Source: an uncultured Clostridia bacterium (GTDB lineage: Bacteria; Bacillota; Clostridia; Lachnospirales; Lachnospiraceae). Taken from it: a stretch of DNA of 64,000 nt. How positions within the stretch are numbered: position 1 is the stretch's first letter; each line of letters starts with the position of its first letter. The notes below the pieces were generated by a model, which was given only the letters and a program-made list of their open reading frames with translations, had not been told where the DNA came from and searched no databases. Location of the stretch: the NCBI GenBank assembly GCA_948467395.1, contig CAOKDX010000006.1, forward strand, positions 90,795 to 154,794, written 5' to 3'. Both the position numbers and the translations under genes were made by a program. Shown here piece after piece: positions 44,246-54,890 of this stretch.

Positions 44246-46526
44246 ACTGCAGGGCATAAGCAAAAGCTATTATTCGGAGACTGCAGTGACCCAGGCCCTG
44301 CGCAAGGTCAGTCTTTCCTTTGCCATGGGGGAATTTGTAGCAATAACCGGTGAGAGCGGCAGCGGTAAATCAACCCTGCTGAATATTATCGGCGGTATGG
44401 ATTCCTTCGATGAGGGAGAAATGATCGTGGACGGGGAACCCACCTTCCAGTATGACGACGAGGACTGGGAGACGTACCGCCGCACCAAGATCGGCTATGT
44501 ATTCCAGGATTACAGCCTCATCGGCCATTACACCGCACTGGACAATGTTGCCAGCGCCCTTCTGATCATGGGACAGGATCCGGAAGAGGCCCGGAAAACT
44601 GCCGCAGATTACCTCAGACAGGTAGGTCTGGAGGAATATGGGGCGCACCGCGCCTCCGAGCTCTCCAGCGGACAGAAGCAGCGCCTGTCCATCGCCCGGG
44701 CCCTGGCCAAGGACACAGGAATCATCGTGGCGGATGAGCCTACGGGCAATCTGGACAGCGAGACGGGCCAGCAGATCATCCGGCTTCTGCAGGAGCTATC
44801 AAAGAATCGTCTGGTAATCATGGTAACACATAACTACGATCAGGCGGAGGCCTATGTCACCCGGAAGATACGGCTGCATGACGGCCAGATCATCTCCGAC
44901 GTCAAGGCGGAGGACGATGGCGCCGTTCAAGAACCGGCACCGGATACATCTGGACTGGCAGAAGAACCTTGCGCCCCGGCAGGAGATACCGCAGCCGGGA
45001 AGAAAACCGTCAAAAAGCCCCTGACCTCCAATCAGGCGGCCTCCATCTTTGCCAGGTGGAATCAGAGGACACAGAAGGGCCGCGCCATACTGTTCACCTC
45101 TTTTCTTCTGGTGATCGCCGCCGCCTCTTTCCTCTTTATTGGTGAGCTCTTTGTATATCGGGATGATACCACAACAAAGAACTACACGCAGGCGGGATTC
45201 TACCACGAAGACAATACGCGCATCGTGGTGAAGAGACAGGATGGAAAGGATATTACGGATGAGGATGTGAAGAAACTCTCCTCCGTCCGATACGTGGAGA
45301 CGGTGGACTCCTGTGACATCGCCAATGATATCAATTATTATATAGAGGAAGGAAAGGATTATGAATACGCCTTCGGCAATGAGGCAAAACGGAGCCGTTA
45401 CGGAAAGGGCGCCGGGGAGGGGGAGATCAAGCGGGTTTCCTTTCTGAATGAGAAACGCTTTATGATGTCCACGGACGCGATTTCGGAAGCCGATCTCGCC
45501 TACGGCCGCCTGCCCCAGGCGAGAAACGAGATCGTCCTCTATGCATCAGACGACTCCCTGCTGGAGAAAACTATGCCGTGTTACTTTGTCTTTCACAATG
45601 TATGGGCGGAAAATCATTACTACCAGACCAATGTAACCGTCACGGGTATCCTGAGAGAGTCCTCCGGACAGGTGTATTTTTCCCGGGAGCTCTGCCGGAT
45701 GCTCTCCATGAACCTAACGGACAATAGTGTATTCCGCATCGTTTACGACGACCGGATCCGGCATGAGATCACGCCGGTCATAAGTGATTCCCTTACCGGC
45801 AACGAGGTCCGCCTCTCTTCCACCATGGCAGAAGAATACCTTCTCGGAGGAGAATTCCCCTGTACCATGGAAGAATATGACCTGGCGGGGAAACCGACAG
45901 GAAAGGTAGTGACGGATACCGTATATATCAAAGATCCGCACTCTGCCGACGGCCAGCACAATTCCACGCCAAATCTGCTGGAGGTAAGTGCGGAATTTTA
46001 TAACCAGCACTATCGTCTCACCAGCTCCCAGGCTTCTGTCTACATATCCAGCTACGCCAAGACGGACCAGGTACTGAAGAAGCTGGAGCGGCTCGGATAT
46101 GAGGGCATGAGCAGCTACCGCATCAGCACCATTGATTACAACGAGGAACGGACGACCCAGCGGCTCACCATTATCGGTATCTGCGCACTGGGCCTTGTGA
46201 TACTGCTTCTGGCCGAGGTTCTGATCCTCCGCTCCCTGATGAAGATCCGCATTAAGGATTATTTCGTGATGAAATTCATCGGAATGAAGATGCAGGTCAT
46301 CCGCAGGATCAGTTATTTTGAGATGCTTGCCTACACAGCCGTATCCATTGTGATTACCATTACACTGATGTGGGTGCTCCGGCTGTGCGGTATCCCGGTG
46401 ATCCAGGAAATGATGTGGTATTATGAGATCAGCTCCTATCTGCTCTTTATACTGTACAATATCCTGCTGACCCTGCTGACGGTATTTTTCTTTAACCGCT
46501 TACTGAAAGGGAGGTTAAACGCATGA
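44226..46526 (+). CDS. MacB-like ABC protein: ATPase fused to FtsX-type permease (1)
   Basis: A 766-aa single-chain ABC protein. Residues 1-220 are the ATPase: Walker A GESGSGKST at 42-50, signature LSSGQKQR at 146-153, Walker B with DEPTGNLD at 170-177. After a linker come a transmembrane helix (near 300), a large extracellular domain and three C-terminal helices of the FtsX/MacB permease type. Such proteins do not transport through the membrane; they pass force to the outside, as in peptide or lipoprotein export and antimicrobial-peptide defence. It overlaps the next gene as ATGA and probably forms a heterodimer with it. Confidence 0.88.
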   Translation: MKKVRIELQGISKSYYSETAVTQALRKVSLSFAMGEFVAITGESGSGKSTLLNIIGGMDSFDEGEMIVDGEPTFQYDDEDWETYRRTKIGYVFQDYSLIGHYTALDNVASALLIMGQDPEEARKTAADYLRQVGLEEYGAHRASELSSGQKQRLSIARALAKDTGIIVADEPTGNLDSETGQQIIRLLQELSKNRLVIMVTHNYDQAEAYVTRKIRLHDGQIISDVKAEDDGAVQEPAPDTSGLAEEPCAPAGDTAAGKKTVKKPLTSNQAASIFARWNQRTQKGRAILFTSFLLVIAAASFLFIGELFVYRDDTTTKNYTQAGFYHEDNTRIVVKRQDGKDITDEDVKKLSSVRYVETVDSCDIANDINYYIEEGKDYEYAFGNEAKRSRYGKGAGEGEIKRVSFLNEKRFMMSTDAISEADLAYGRLPQARNEIVLYASDDSLLEKTMPCYFVFHNVWAENHYYQTNVTVTGILRESSGQVYFSRELCRMLSMNLTDNSVFRIVYDDRIRHEITPVISDSLTGNEVRLSSTMAEEYLLGGEFPCTMEEYDLAGKPTGKVVTDTVYIKDPHSADGQHNSTPNLLEVSAEFYNQHYRLTSSQASVYISSYAKTDQVLKKLERLGYEGMSSYRISTIDYNEERTTQRLTIIGICALGLVILLLAEVLILRSLMKIRIKDYFVMKFIGMKMQVIRRISYFEMLAYTAVSIVITITLMWVLRLCGIPVIQEMMWYYEISSYLLFILYNILLTLLTVFFFNRLLKGRLNA

Positions 46527-48964
46527 TCCAGATCAAGAATCTACATAAATATTACAATCAGGGGAAGAAAAATGAGCAGCATGTGCTGAATGACATTTCC
46601 CTGGAATTCCCCCGGACGGGCCTTGTGTGTATTCTGGGGGAGAGCGGTTCCGGCAAGACCACCCTTCTGAATACGGCAGGCGGCCTGGACACCTTCTCCG
46701 GCGGCTCCATCTCCATCGACGGGCGGACGCTGTCCAAATATAACCCGAAGGTGATGGAGCCCATCCGCAACGACCACTTCGATTATATTTTCCAGAATTA
46801 CTATCTTCTGAAGGATTACTCCGTGGCCTACAATATTAAGCTGGCCCTGAACCGATACCGTTTATCCGAGGAGGAGAAGGAGGAACGGGTCGATTATGTC
46901 CTCCGTACCCTTGGCATGGAGAAATACAAGAAGAAAACCGTCTCCAAGCTCTCCGGCGGACAGCAGCAGCGCGTATCCATCGCCCGGGCTCTTGTAAAAT
47001 CCCCGGACGTGATATTTGCCGACGAACCCACCGGGAACCTGGACGAGGAAAATACGATCCGCACCATGAGCATCCTGAAAAATATTTCCAAGGAATGCCT
47101 GGTCCTCCTGGTAACTCATGAGAAGAGAATTGCCCGTTTCTTCGGAGACCGGATCATCGAGGTATGCGATGGCAGGATTGTAAGGGACGAACCGAATACC
47201 CCTGCGGATTCCTATGAGCGCAGCGACGACTCCAATATCTATCTGAAGGAGCTGCAAAAGGCCACTGTCTCTGACGAGCTGGCAGATTTCAAAATTTATC
47301 ACCAGAGGGATTATACGCCGGGAAAAATCCAGCTGACGCTGGCATGGAAGGATAATAAGCTGTATATCCAGAATAATATGCCTTTTGACATTTTGATCGA
47401 AGGAGTGGAGAACGGCGTGGAAATGCTGGACGAGGAGCGCCCCACCCTGGATCTGGATGAGGTGGAAAGCTTTTCCTATGAGCTTCCCAAGCTGAAGAGC
47501 AGGGGATCCGCCAGGCTCTCCGCCAGGGAGATATCCCGCATCGCTGTGGAAAATCTGCAGATGATGGGAAAACGGCAGGCATTTATCATTATGATCCTTC
47601 TTGTCACGGCGGTACTCCTTTCCGTCACGCTGGCGCAGTTTATCAATATCCACACCATTGATGAGTCCTCTATCGTCACCACGGACTTCCATTATGTATA
47701 TATTGATTTCTCAGGCACCACCTCCCGGCACTCCTATGAAGCCACGGAGCAGCTCAGTGAATTTATCCGGAAGGATCTCTCCGGGGGAGCTCTGGGAGAG
47801 CCCTTCTTTATCCCAAAGATCAATGTATACCTCACCGGCGACGGATTCCGGCAGCTGACAAATCTGACACAGCTTGTCCAGGATTATTCCTTTACCTCTG
47901 TGACCCACTTAAAGGAGTCCAACCTGATCTGCGGCGAGATGCCGAAAAAGAGAAATGAAGTGGTGATGGACGCCCTGCTGGCGCAGCGGCTCATTGATAC
48001 AAGGGCATCCGTCTCCACCCTTCATCCGACACCGGAATCCTATCTGGGCATGAGACTTGCACTGGCAGCCGTTGATCAGGATTTCAACATTGTAGGTATC
48101 AGCAATACGAATCAGCCGGTCATCTACGCCGGACAGAATCTTATGCTGGGAGTGAGCACGAAGGGTTATCCTATCGCCAGCGTAAGAGAGCTGCAGGTGG
48201 AACTGCCAGGAAAATATGACGATCTCAACCTGAAGGATAATGAGATTCTCGTGCGCCAGGGCCTGTATGATTCCATGGAGATGGAAAACCGCAATTCCAT
48301 GACCATTGGGGACGACCACGATCACAAATACAAGATCACCGGGACCTTTCCCGACACCTTTGACGTCAACTATGTCATGTCCGACAAGGGCTGCCTGAAT
48401 GTGCGCAACCAGATGATCCTGGACAGCATGGAGACCTATATCTACGCCGCAGATCCGGATAAGGTGATGAAAACACTCAACAGCGGGGATCTCGATATTG
48501 GTTTTTCCTATAAAATGGAGGCTTCAATCCCCGTCCGGGAGCAGGTGAAGGCATACCGCGAGGCACATTCCACCGAAGTGGATGCAAGACAGCTGATCCC
48601 GCTGGCCGTGGCGGTAATTTCCCTGATCATGATATACTTCACCATTAAGTCCAACGCCTCCTCCCGCAGCGAGGAGCTCACCGTATATCGACTCATCGGA
48701 ATATCCCGGGGCAGCATTTTGAAAGCCTATATGCTGGAAATGATACTGGTAACCTCCTACACATCCCTGCCGGCAGTGCTGCTCACCTGTGGCGTCATCC
48801 AGTTTATCCGGTCGATACCATCCCTGGAGATCAATATGATCTTCCCATGGTGGTCCGCCCTGACCCTGCTGGCAGGTATCTATGTGGTACACGCCCTGAT
48901 CAGTATCCTTCCGGTGTACGGCATCCTGTCGAAACCACCGGCTACCCTGGCGGTAAAAGAATAA
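46523..48964 (+). CDS. MacB-like ABC protein: ATPase fused to FtsX-type permease (2)
   Basis: An 813-aa partner of the preceding protein with the same build. The ATPase has Walker [10 protein letters not shown] at 39-47, signature LSGGQQQR at 143-150 and DEPTGNLD. A membrane helix near residues 350-370 follows, then an extracellular region of about 270 residues and three C-terminal helices. Both ATP sites of the pair would be complete. The 4-bp overlap on one side and 16-bp gap on the other keep it in one operon. Confidence 0.88.
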   Translation: MIQIKNLHKYYNQGKKNEQHVLNDISLEFPRTGLVCILGESGSGKTTLLNTAGGLDTFSGGSISIDGRTLSKYNPKVMEPIRNDHFDYIFQNYYLLKDYSVAYNIKLALNRYRLSEEEKEERVDYVLRTLGMEKYKKKTVSKLSGGQQQRVSIARALVKSPDVIFADEPTGNLDEENTIRTMSILKNISKECLVLLVTHEKRIARFFGDRIIEVCDGRIVRDEPNTPADSYERSDDSNIYLKELQKATVSDELADFKIYHQRDYTPGKIQLTLAWKDNKLYIQNNMPFDILIEGVENGVEMLDEERPTLDLDEVESFSYELPKLKSRGSARLSAREISRIAVENLQMMGKRQAFIIMILLVTAVLLSVTLAQFINIHTIDESSIVTTDFHYVYIDFSGTTSRHSYEATEQLSEFIRKDLSGGALGEPFFIPKINVYLTGDGFRQLTNLTQLVQDYSFTSVTHLKESNLICGEMPKKRNEVVMDALLAQRLIDTRASVSTLHPTPESYLGMRLALAAVDQDFNIVGISNTNQPVIYAGQNLMLGVSTKGYPIASVRELQVELPGKYDDLNLKDNEILVRQGLYDSMEMENRNSMTIGDDHDHKYKITGTFPDTFDVNYVMSDKGCLNVRNQMILDSMETYIYAADPDKVMKTLNSGDLDIGFSYKMEASIPVREQVKAYREAHSTEVDARQLIPLAVAVISLIMIYFTIKSNASSRSEELTVYRLIGISRGSILKAYMLEMILVTSYTSLPAVLLTCGVIQFIRSIPSLEINMIFPWWSALTLLAGIYVVHALISILPVYGILSKPPATLAVKE

Positions 48965-48980
48965 GAAGAGGTAAATTATC

Positions 48981-50804
48981 ATGGATGTTTTAAAATTCGG
49001 TTTCCGTTACTGGAAACGCAATCTAGGATTCTCGGTGATCACCCAGATCATGAGTTTCACCGCATTGGGAGCAGATCTTCTGCTCCCAATGCTGACTGCC
49101 CTGTTTATCGACTATATTATTAAGGACAGTCCCGTTAAAGATGACAATGTATTTTCCTTTCTTCTGGATGGATCATGGGGACAGGTGCACACCATGGAGC
49201 TGTTCTGGCATCTGGCTTTGGTCTTTCTCGGCCTGCTGTTCCTAAAGCTTATGCTGGTCTACGGCAAGAATGTGATAAACCAGAAGCTGGGGCTGAATCT
49301 GGAGACGGATCTCCGGCTCGCCACCTTCCACAAGCTGATGGAGCTGGACAGCTCTACCATCTCTGAGTACAACACAGGAGAGCTTCTGACCACTGTCAAC
49401 TCCGATACGATCATGTTCAAGGAAATGTTCTGCCGCATCATACCAAACATTCTGGACAGCGCCTTTGTACTCGTAATCGCCATAATCCTGCTGGCAAGCA
49501 TCAATGCCTGGCTTCTGATCATCCCGCTGCTGATGATGCCGGTCTTTGCCTTCGCCCTGGTCCGTTTTAAGAAGCTGGCCCGGCTGAATTTCCGGAATAT
49601 CCGCTCCTGCAACAGCGATATGAACCTGAAGGTACAGGAAAATATCGAAGCCGTCCGCCTGGTGCGCTCCTTCACAAATGAGGAAAAGGAGCAGGAGAAA
49701 TTTAACGAGTCCAATCAGAACCTCCGGGATTCCTATATCAAACAGGTGAAGCTGTCCGCCTCCTTTGAGGCGGCTTTCAGCGCCATCAAGCAGTTTGCCT
49801 ATATCGGCAGCATTGCCGTCAGCGCGGTTCTCGTTATGAACGGCCAGATCCGGGTAGGCTATCTCGCATCCTGTGCCGCCTATATTCTAAAGATCATGGA
49901 TTACATTACCATGATCAATAATATGATGTTCCAGATGCAGCAGCAGATCGTCTCCGGTTACAAAATGATGCACTTTATGGAGTGTGAAAGCCGGATTCCA
50001 GACGGCACGGAAGCTGTGGCGGACAATGGCGCACCCCACATCCGTTTCCGGAACGCCTCCCTGAAAATACTGGATAAACCGGTGCTGCAGAACATCGACC
50101 TGGATATTCCCTACGGCAGGAAAATTGGTATCGTGGGCGGCACCGGAAGCGGAAAGAGTACGCTTCTGGAAGCCCTGATCCGGATTCATGATGTATCGGA
50201 GGGGGAGATCCTTCTGAACGGCAGAAATATAAAGGATTATTCCCTGAAATCCCTGCGAAGCCAGTTTGCCTATGTGTATCAGGATGTATTTCTCTTCTCG
50301 AATACCATCGATTCCAATATCTCCTATGCCGATCCGGAAGTGGAAGAGGAGACGGTGATCCGTGCGGCAGAGCATGCCCAGGCCCACGACTTTATCACGA
50401 AACTGGAGGAGGGGTATGATACCATCGTAGGCGAACGGGGACTGGGAATCTCCGGCGGACAGAAGCAGCGTGTCTCCATTGCCCGCGCCCTTGTGAAGGA
50501 CGCACCGGTTCTTGTACTGGACGACTCTACCTCCGCTCTCGATGTGGATACGGAAAAGAGGCTGCTTGAAGCTATCAACCGGCATTACTCCGACAAGACC
50601 CTTCTTATCTCCGCCCACCGCATGTCCTCGGTGGTGGATTGTGACGAGATTCTCTATCTTCTGGATGGAGAAATCGTAGAGAGGGGAACCTTTGAGGAAC
50701 TGATGCGGCAGAACGGGCATTTCGCCTCGGTATACAATATCCAGGAGGCCCAGAAAAAATCCGTCATTGACTTTGACCAGCTGGCAGAGGGAGGTGCAAG
50801 ATAG
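48981..50804 (+). CDS. ABC exporter half-transporter, BmrC-like
   Basis: A 607-aa type IV ABC exporter: six transmembrane helices (1-320) then an ATPase domain with Walker A GGTGSGKST, signature LGISGGQKQR and Walker B VLVLDDSTSALD. The residue after the Walker B Asp is Asp rather than the catalytic Glu, so this half carries the degenerate site typical of heterodimers such as BmrCD (YheIH). The next gene supplies the Glu. Substrates of such pairs are drugs or peptides; this one is unknown. Confidence 0.9.
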   Translation: MDVLKFGFRYWKRNLGFSVITQIMSFTALGADLLLPMLTALFIDYIIKDSPVKDDNVFSFLLDGSWGQVHTMELFWHLALVFLGLLFLKLMLVYGKNVINQKLGLNLETDLRLATFHKLMELDSSTISEYNTGELLTTVNSDTIMFKEMFCRIIPNILDSAFVLVIAIILLASINAWLLIIPLLMMPVFAFALVRFKKLARLNFRNIRSCNSDMNLKVQENIEAVRLVRSFTNEEKEQEKFNESNQNLRDSYIKQVKLSASFEAAFSAIKQFAYIGSIAVSAVLVMNGQIRVGYLASCAAYILKIMDYITMINNMMFQMQQQIVSGYKMMHFMECESRIPDGTEAVADNGAPHIRFRNASLKILDKPVLQNIDLDIPYGRKIGIVGGTGSGKSTLLEALIRIHDVSEGEILLNGRNIKDYSLKSLRSQFAYVYQDVFLFSNTIDSNISYADPEVEEETVIRAAEHAQAHDFITKLEEGYDTIVGERGLGISGGQKQRVSIARALVKDAPVLVLDDSTSALDVDTEKRLLEAINRHYSDKTLLISAHRMSSVVDCDEILYLLDGEIVERGTFEELMRQNGHFASVYNIQEAQKKSVIDFDQLAEGGAR

Positions 50805-50805
50805 C

Positions 50806-52569
50806 ATGGCAAAACGAAATACCTATTTTCAGGATGAGATAATTGAACGAAAGATTGATATCAGGCAGTTTGGCAAGATTCTCCGCTATATTCTGCCCTA
50901 CCGAAAGATTTTCTTCTTTGTGTGCGCCCTGATGGTGCTCTCCTCCATTGTCTCCATGATCGCACCGCTTCTGCTGAAGAAGGTGATCGATGAAGTCGTG
51001 GTGACAGAGGAATACCGCACCCTGGTTCTTATAATCGCCGGCATGATCGTACTGGCCGGGATCGAGATTGGCGTCACCTATATCCACCAGCGCCTGATGG
51101 GAACTCTGGGACACAATATTATCGCCACAGTCCGAAAGGATATTTTCTACAGGCTGCAGCAGCTTTCCTTTGAATATTTTGATTCCAAGCCGGATGGCAA
51201 GATCGTAGTAAGGGTAACGGAGTACATCAATGACCTGGCCAACTTCTTCACCAATTATGTCCTGCTCCTGCTGACCTATATTGCCAAGATCATTATTGTC
51301 ACCTTCTTTATGCTGGGACTGAGTCCGCAGCTCACCGGAATCGTCTTTCTCACAGTGATTCCCATGATGATCTGCGTCTTTACCCTGCGCTACTTTGTCC
51401 GCAGGCTTTTCGGGGCGCACCGGGCGAAGATCTCCAACCGGACCGCCTTTCTGATCGAGACGATCATGGGGGAAAAGATTGTTAAGAATTATAACCATGC
51501 GGAGAGCAGCGAGGAAATTTATTCCCATATCCACGGCCTGAGCCTGACGCAGTGGATGAAGATCGTGATCCGCAATGAATTGAACACACCGATTGTGGAA
51601 ACCTTCTGGAATGTCGGTACCCTGTGCCTGTACGGGCTTAGTCTGTCCCTGATCCTGGCAGGTAATAATCTGATCAATGCGGGCACGGTATTTGCCTTTA
51701 CCAATTATATGACGCTGTTCAGCGGCCCCCTGACCCAGATTGCCTTTATCGTACAGCAGATGGCACAGGTCAGTTCAAACCTGGAACAGGTTTTTGACAC
51801 CATTAACTGCCCGGTTGACATAAAGGATCCGGAGGATCCCGTAGAACTGACCAATGTCCGGGGCAAGATAGATTTCAATGATGTGACCTTCGCCTATGAT
51901 GAAGAAAATAATATACTGGAACATTTCGACCTTCACGTGTCGCCCGGAGAGACGATCGCACTGGTGGGTCCCACTGGCGCCGGCAAGACAACCATTATCA
52001 ATATGCTCACCCGGTTCTATGACGTATCGGCGGGCAGCGTCCAGGTGGACGATGTGGACGTGAGAGACGCCTCCCTCCAATCCCTACGGCGGGAGGTGGG
52101 CGTCCTGATGCAGGATCCCTTTATCTTCCGGGGAACGGTGATGGAAAATATCCGGTATGGCAGGCTGGACGCCACCGACGAGGAGTGTATCGCGGCGGCA
52201 AAAGCCATCTTTGCCCACGACTTTATTTCCCGTCTCTACGACGGGTACGACCATGTTCTGGAGGAGCGGGGCGCCGGCCTGTCCGCCGGTGAAAAGCAGC
52301 TTCTCTCCTTTGCCCGGATCATCCTAAAGGATCCCTCCGTGATCATTCTGGACGAGGCCACCAGCTCCATAGATACGGAGACGGAAAATCTCATTAAACA
52401 GGCGCTGGATGTGATCCTGGAAGGAAAGACTGCCTTTATCGTAGCCCACCGGCTCTCCACCATCCGCAATGCGGACCGGATCCTATATATCCAGAATAAA
52501 GGTATTGCCGAATCCGGCACCCATGAGGAGCTGATGGCACAGAAGGGGCTGTACTATCAGTTGAATTAG
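50806..52569 (+). CDS. ABC exporter half-transporter, BmrD-like
   Basis: A 587-aa type IV ABC exporter half, the partner of the preceding protein. Six helices are followed by an ATPase with Walker A GPTGAGKTT, Walker B VIILDEATSSID (catalytic Glu present) and a changed signature GLSAGEKQL in place of LSGGQ. That combination is the mirror image of the partner, as in BmrD. The ATG at 50806 is one base after the previous stop; GAGGTG lies upstream. The stop overlaps the stop of the convergent GH43 gene by four bases. Confidence 0.9.
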   Translation: MAKRNTYFQDEIIERKIDIRQFGKILRYILPYRKIFFFVCALMVLSSIVSMIAPLLLKKVIDEVVVTEEYRTLVLIIAGMIVLAGIEIGVTYIHQRLMGTLGHNIIATVRKDIFYRLQQLSFEYFDSKPDGKIVVRVTEYINDLANFFTNYVLLLLTYIAKIIIVTFFMLGLSPQLTGIVFLTVIPMMICVFTLRYFVRRLFGAHRAKISNRTAFLIETIMGEKIVKNYNHAESSEEIYSHIHGLSLTQWMKIVIRNELNTPIVETFWNVGTLCLYGLSLSLILAGNNLINAGTVFAFTNYMTLFSGPLTQIAFIVQQMAQVSSNLEQVFDTINCPVDIKDPEDPVELTNVRGKIDFNDVTFAYDEENNILEHFDLHVSPGETIALVGPTGAGKTTIINMLTRFYDVSAGSVQVDDVDVRDASLQSLRREVGVLMQDPFIFRGTVMENIRYGRLDATDEECIAAAKAIFAHDFISRLYDGYDHVLEERGAGLSAGEKQLLSFARIILKDPSVIILDEATSSIDTETENLIKQALDVILEGKTAFIVAHRLSTIRNADRILYIQNKGIAESGTHEELMAQKGLYYQLN

Positions 52570-54749
52570 TGTTCCTGTACGCCCCATACCGTGACGTTAT
52601 CACCCAGAAGGCTGAAGGTCATGCGCATTTTCCGGTCCATGGATTCATCCTGCTGTTTGAGGAAGACTCCCTTATAAGTAACGCCGTTCAGTTTCATCTC
52701 GGCATGGCAGCCATTGGTAAATTTCCATGTGCCGGTATAATCTCCCGCCACCGTACCGTCCTTTTTGAGAATTACCTTCTCCGCCCCCTCATGGGAATAG
52801 GTGACGGTGCATCTCAGGGAGGTGGTACGGTGACCCACCACCATCTCCTTCTGAAGCTCTACTTCCTTTGTGGTGACCTCCTGGCTACCCACAATACCAA
52901 TCTGCTTTCCGCCCACAACATTGTAATATTTTGTCGGCTCATGGAAAATAAAGTCATATTCCCCCACAACCTCATCCTGGTCATACGCCGTATCCGGAAG
53001 CGTTTCGCCGGAATACTCATAAGGCGCTGCCACGAGCCAGTCGTCCTCATTGACAAATAACTGGTGGACGCGGACCTGGTGCATCTCGACATTTCCCGTG
53101 TCTGACTGGAACCGGGTGTGGTACACCAGATACATCCTGCCGTCATCGTCCGTAAAGGCGGAATTGTGTCCCTGTGATACCTGTACCTTTTCAATTCCCG
53201 GCATCTGGTAGCTTCCAAATATCTTTACCCCCTTCGTGCTCCCCTTCATATCCTCGGAGCGCTGACAGATCGGCGTATTGCCCGCCTGATCCACATAGGG
53301 GCCCGTTATATTTTCAGAGCGGTAGATGCGCATCTGATAACCGCCCTTGGCCGCAAAACCGGCATAAGAAACAAAGAAATAGTAATATTTGCCGGATCGG
53401 ATTATATAGGGAGCCTCGCCGGAATTATAATGCCCCCCCGCTATCTTCGTTCCCAGATAGGCGTCTGACACATCCTCCTTCGTCTCATATTTATTATCAT
53501 AGTCCCTCAGTCCCGTATTTGTATCCAGCTTCAGCATATAGATTCCCGCCGACCAGGACCCGTATGTCATATACAGATCTCCCTTCTCGTCATAACGCAC
53601 ATTGGGATCTATGGCATTGATACAGGAATTCGAAGTAGATTTATAACGGGTCAGGTCCGCGCCCTCTCCCAGTACCTTGTACACATCCGTCTTTGACAGA
53701 TCCTCCGGCGGCGTCTTGGCATTGTTCATCCCGGAGTACACAACGATGCCCTGATACTCATACGGTCCCTCAATCTTATCCGCCGTCAGAAGGCAGATGG
53801 AGGAACACCAGTTATCGCCGTCGATGCTCATATACATGCACCATTTCTTCATCGTATCGTTCCAGATCACATCCGGCGCCCACATACGGCCCCGGAGACC
53901 GCCGGCGGAAGGCGGCGTGGCATATTCCGCCCACTCCCATGGCTCGGCAAAAAGCGTCTGATAGTCATCTGTAATATTAGTAGTAAATTTCTCCCAACGA
54001 ATCAGGTCCTTTGATCTGGCAAAATCAAGATGGGAGCCGAAGACATAATAGGTTCCCGTTTCCGGATCCTTGACGATGGAGGGATCGTGCACGGAAACCC
54101 TGGGCAGATAATCTTCATTCACTACCCCTCCCTCCTTCGATTCCGCCCGGGACGGCGCCGCCGCACCGGACAGACAGGCAGACAGAAGCGCCAGAACCAA
54201 AAGCATCGATACCCCTGCCTTGGGCGGCTTCGTCCCCTTCCCGCCGGAGGTCTTCTTCCTGATAAAAAGAAATACGGCCGCCAGTATGACTACTGCCGCA
54301 GCCACGATCATCACCATCACCGGCAGGGTAAAATAGCTTGCCAGCACAAGCTCACCGTTCTCATTCCTGCTGACTGCCGCCTCAATCTGAAACTCCTTCG
54401 TCTCTCCTGCCGCCAGCTTCTCTATTTCCTGGGTCTGTTTGCCGGACGTCACAGAGAAATTTGTCGGCATTTTATATGTCACGCCCACATCTGTCACATC
54501 GTATTCATTTGTATTGGTGACAGAGACAGTGACTACAGCATTGTCTCCGTCGGCATAATATTTTTTATCCACCGACGTAGTGACCCGGATGCCTCCCGTG
54601 TCGGAGGAATCCTTTAGCGGCTCTTCTTCTGTCTCCTCTTCCTTCCCGGCAAACACGGTATCTGCTGTCACAGCAGTACCCACAATCAGCATCACAAGGA
54701 ATAATGCCGTCACGGCCGTCAGCCAGGCTATTTTTCGTTTTCGATCCAT
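52566..54749 (-). CDS. Membrane-tethered GH43 arabinanase-like enzyme with unusual N-terminal half
   Basis: A 727-aa protein. Residues 1-36 are a signal peptide or anchor, 50-135 a CARDB/DUF11-like beta domain, 142-163 a transmembrane helix, 164-177 a basic loop, and 178-197 a second hydrophobic segment with a lipobox-like LLSAC at 188-192. From about 215 a GH43 five-bladed propeller follows (RVSVHDPSIVKDPETGTYYV, YLTYGSWSAGIYML, GEAPYIIRSGKYYYF) and then the C-terminal domain of extracellular endo-1,5-alpha-arabinanases. The likely substrate is arabinan or arabinoxylan at the cell surface. It looks like two proteins fused in frame. Confidence 0.85.
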   Translation of the reverse strand: MDRKRKIAWLTAVTALFLVMLIVGTAVTADTVFAGKEEETEEEPLKDSSDTGGIRVTTSVDKKYYADGDNAVVTVSVTNTNEYDVTDVGVTYKMPTNFSVTSGKQTQEIEKLAAGETKEFQIEAAVSRNENGELVLASYFTLPVMVMIVAAAVVILAAVFLFIRKKTSGGKGTKPPKAGVSMLLVLALLSACLSGAAAPSRAESKEGGVVNEDYLPRVSVHDPSIVKDPETGTYYVFGSHLDFARSKDLIRWEKFTTNITDDYQTLFAEPWEWAEYATPPSAGGLRGRMWAPDVIWNDTMKKWCMYMSIDGDNWCSSICLLTADKIEGPYEYQGIVVYSGMNNAKTPPEDLSKTDVYKVLGEGADLTRYKSTSNSCINAIDPNVRYDEKGDLYMTYGSWSAGIYMLKLDTNTGLRDYDNKYETKEDVSDAYLGTKIAGGHYNSGEAPYIIRSGKYYYFFVSYAGFAAKGGYQMRIYRSENITGPYVDQAGNTPICQRSEDMKGSTKGVKIFGSYQMPGIEKVQVSQGHNSAFTDDDGRMYLVYHTRFQSDTGNVEMHQVRVHQLFVNEDDWLVAAPYEYSGETLPDTAYDQDEVVGEYDFIFHEPTKYYNVVGGKQIGIVGSQEVTTKEVELQKEMVVGHRTTSLRCTVTYSHEGAEKVILKKDGTVAGDYTGTWKFTNGCHAEMKLNGVTYKGVFLKQQDESMDRKMRMTFSLLGDNVTVWGVQEH

Positions 54750-54792
54750 AATAATCTCCATTTCTGCGCTGCTTTTTGCACATGAAGCAACT

Positions 54793-54849
54793 TTGTGTCA
54801 AGCAGCGCGCAGACACAAATTGCCGTGTGAAAAATTTATTTTTCACACG
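54793..54849 (-). promoter_or_regulatory. Two hairpins between the FIST-EAL and GH43 genes
   Basis: CGTGTGAAAAA and TTTTTCACACG (54824-54849) form a perfect 11-bp stem with a 4-nt loop, probably a terminator after the FIST-EAL gene. TTGTGTC and GACACAA (54793-54799 and 54812-54818) form a second hairpin closer to GH43. No clear -35/-10 pair for GH43 was found. Confidence 0.5.
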
Positions 54850-54890
54850 AACTATCTCCGTCTTCATTTTTTATATGTACATCTCCTGGA

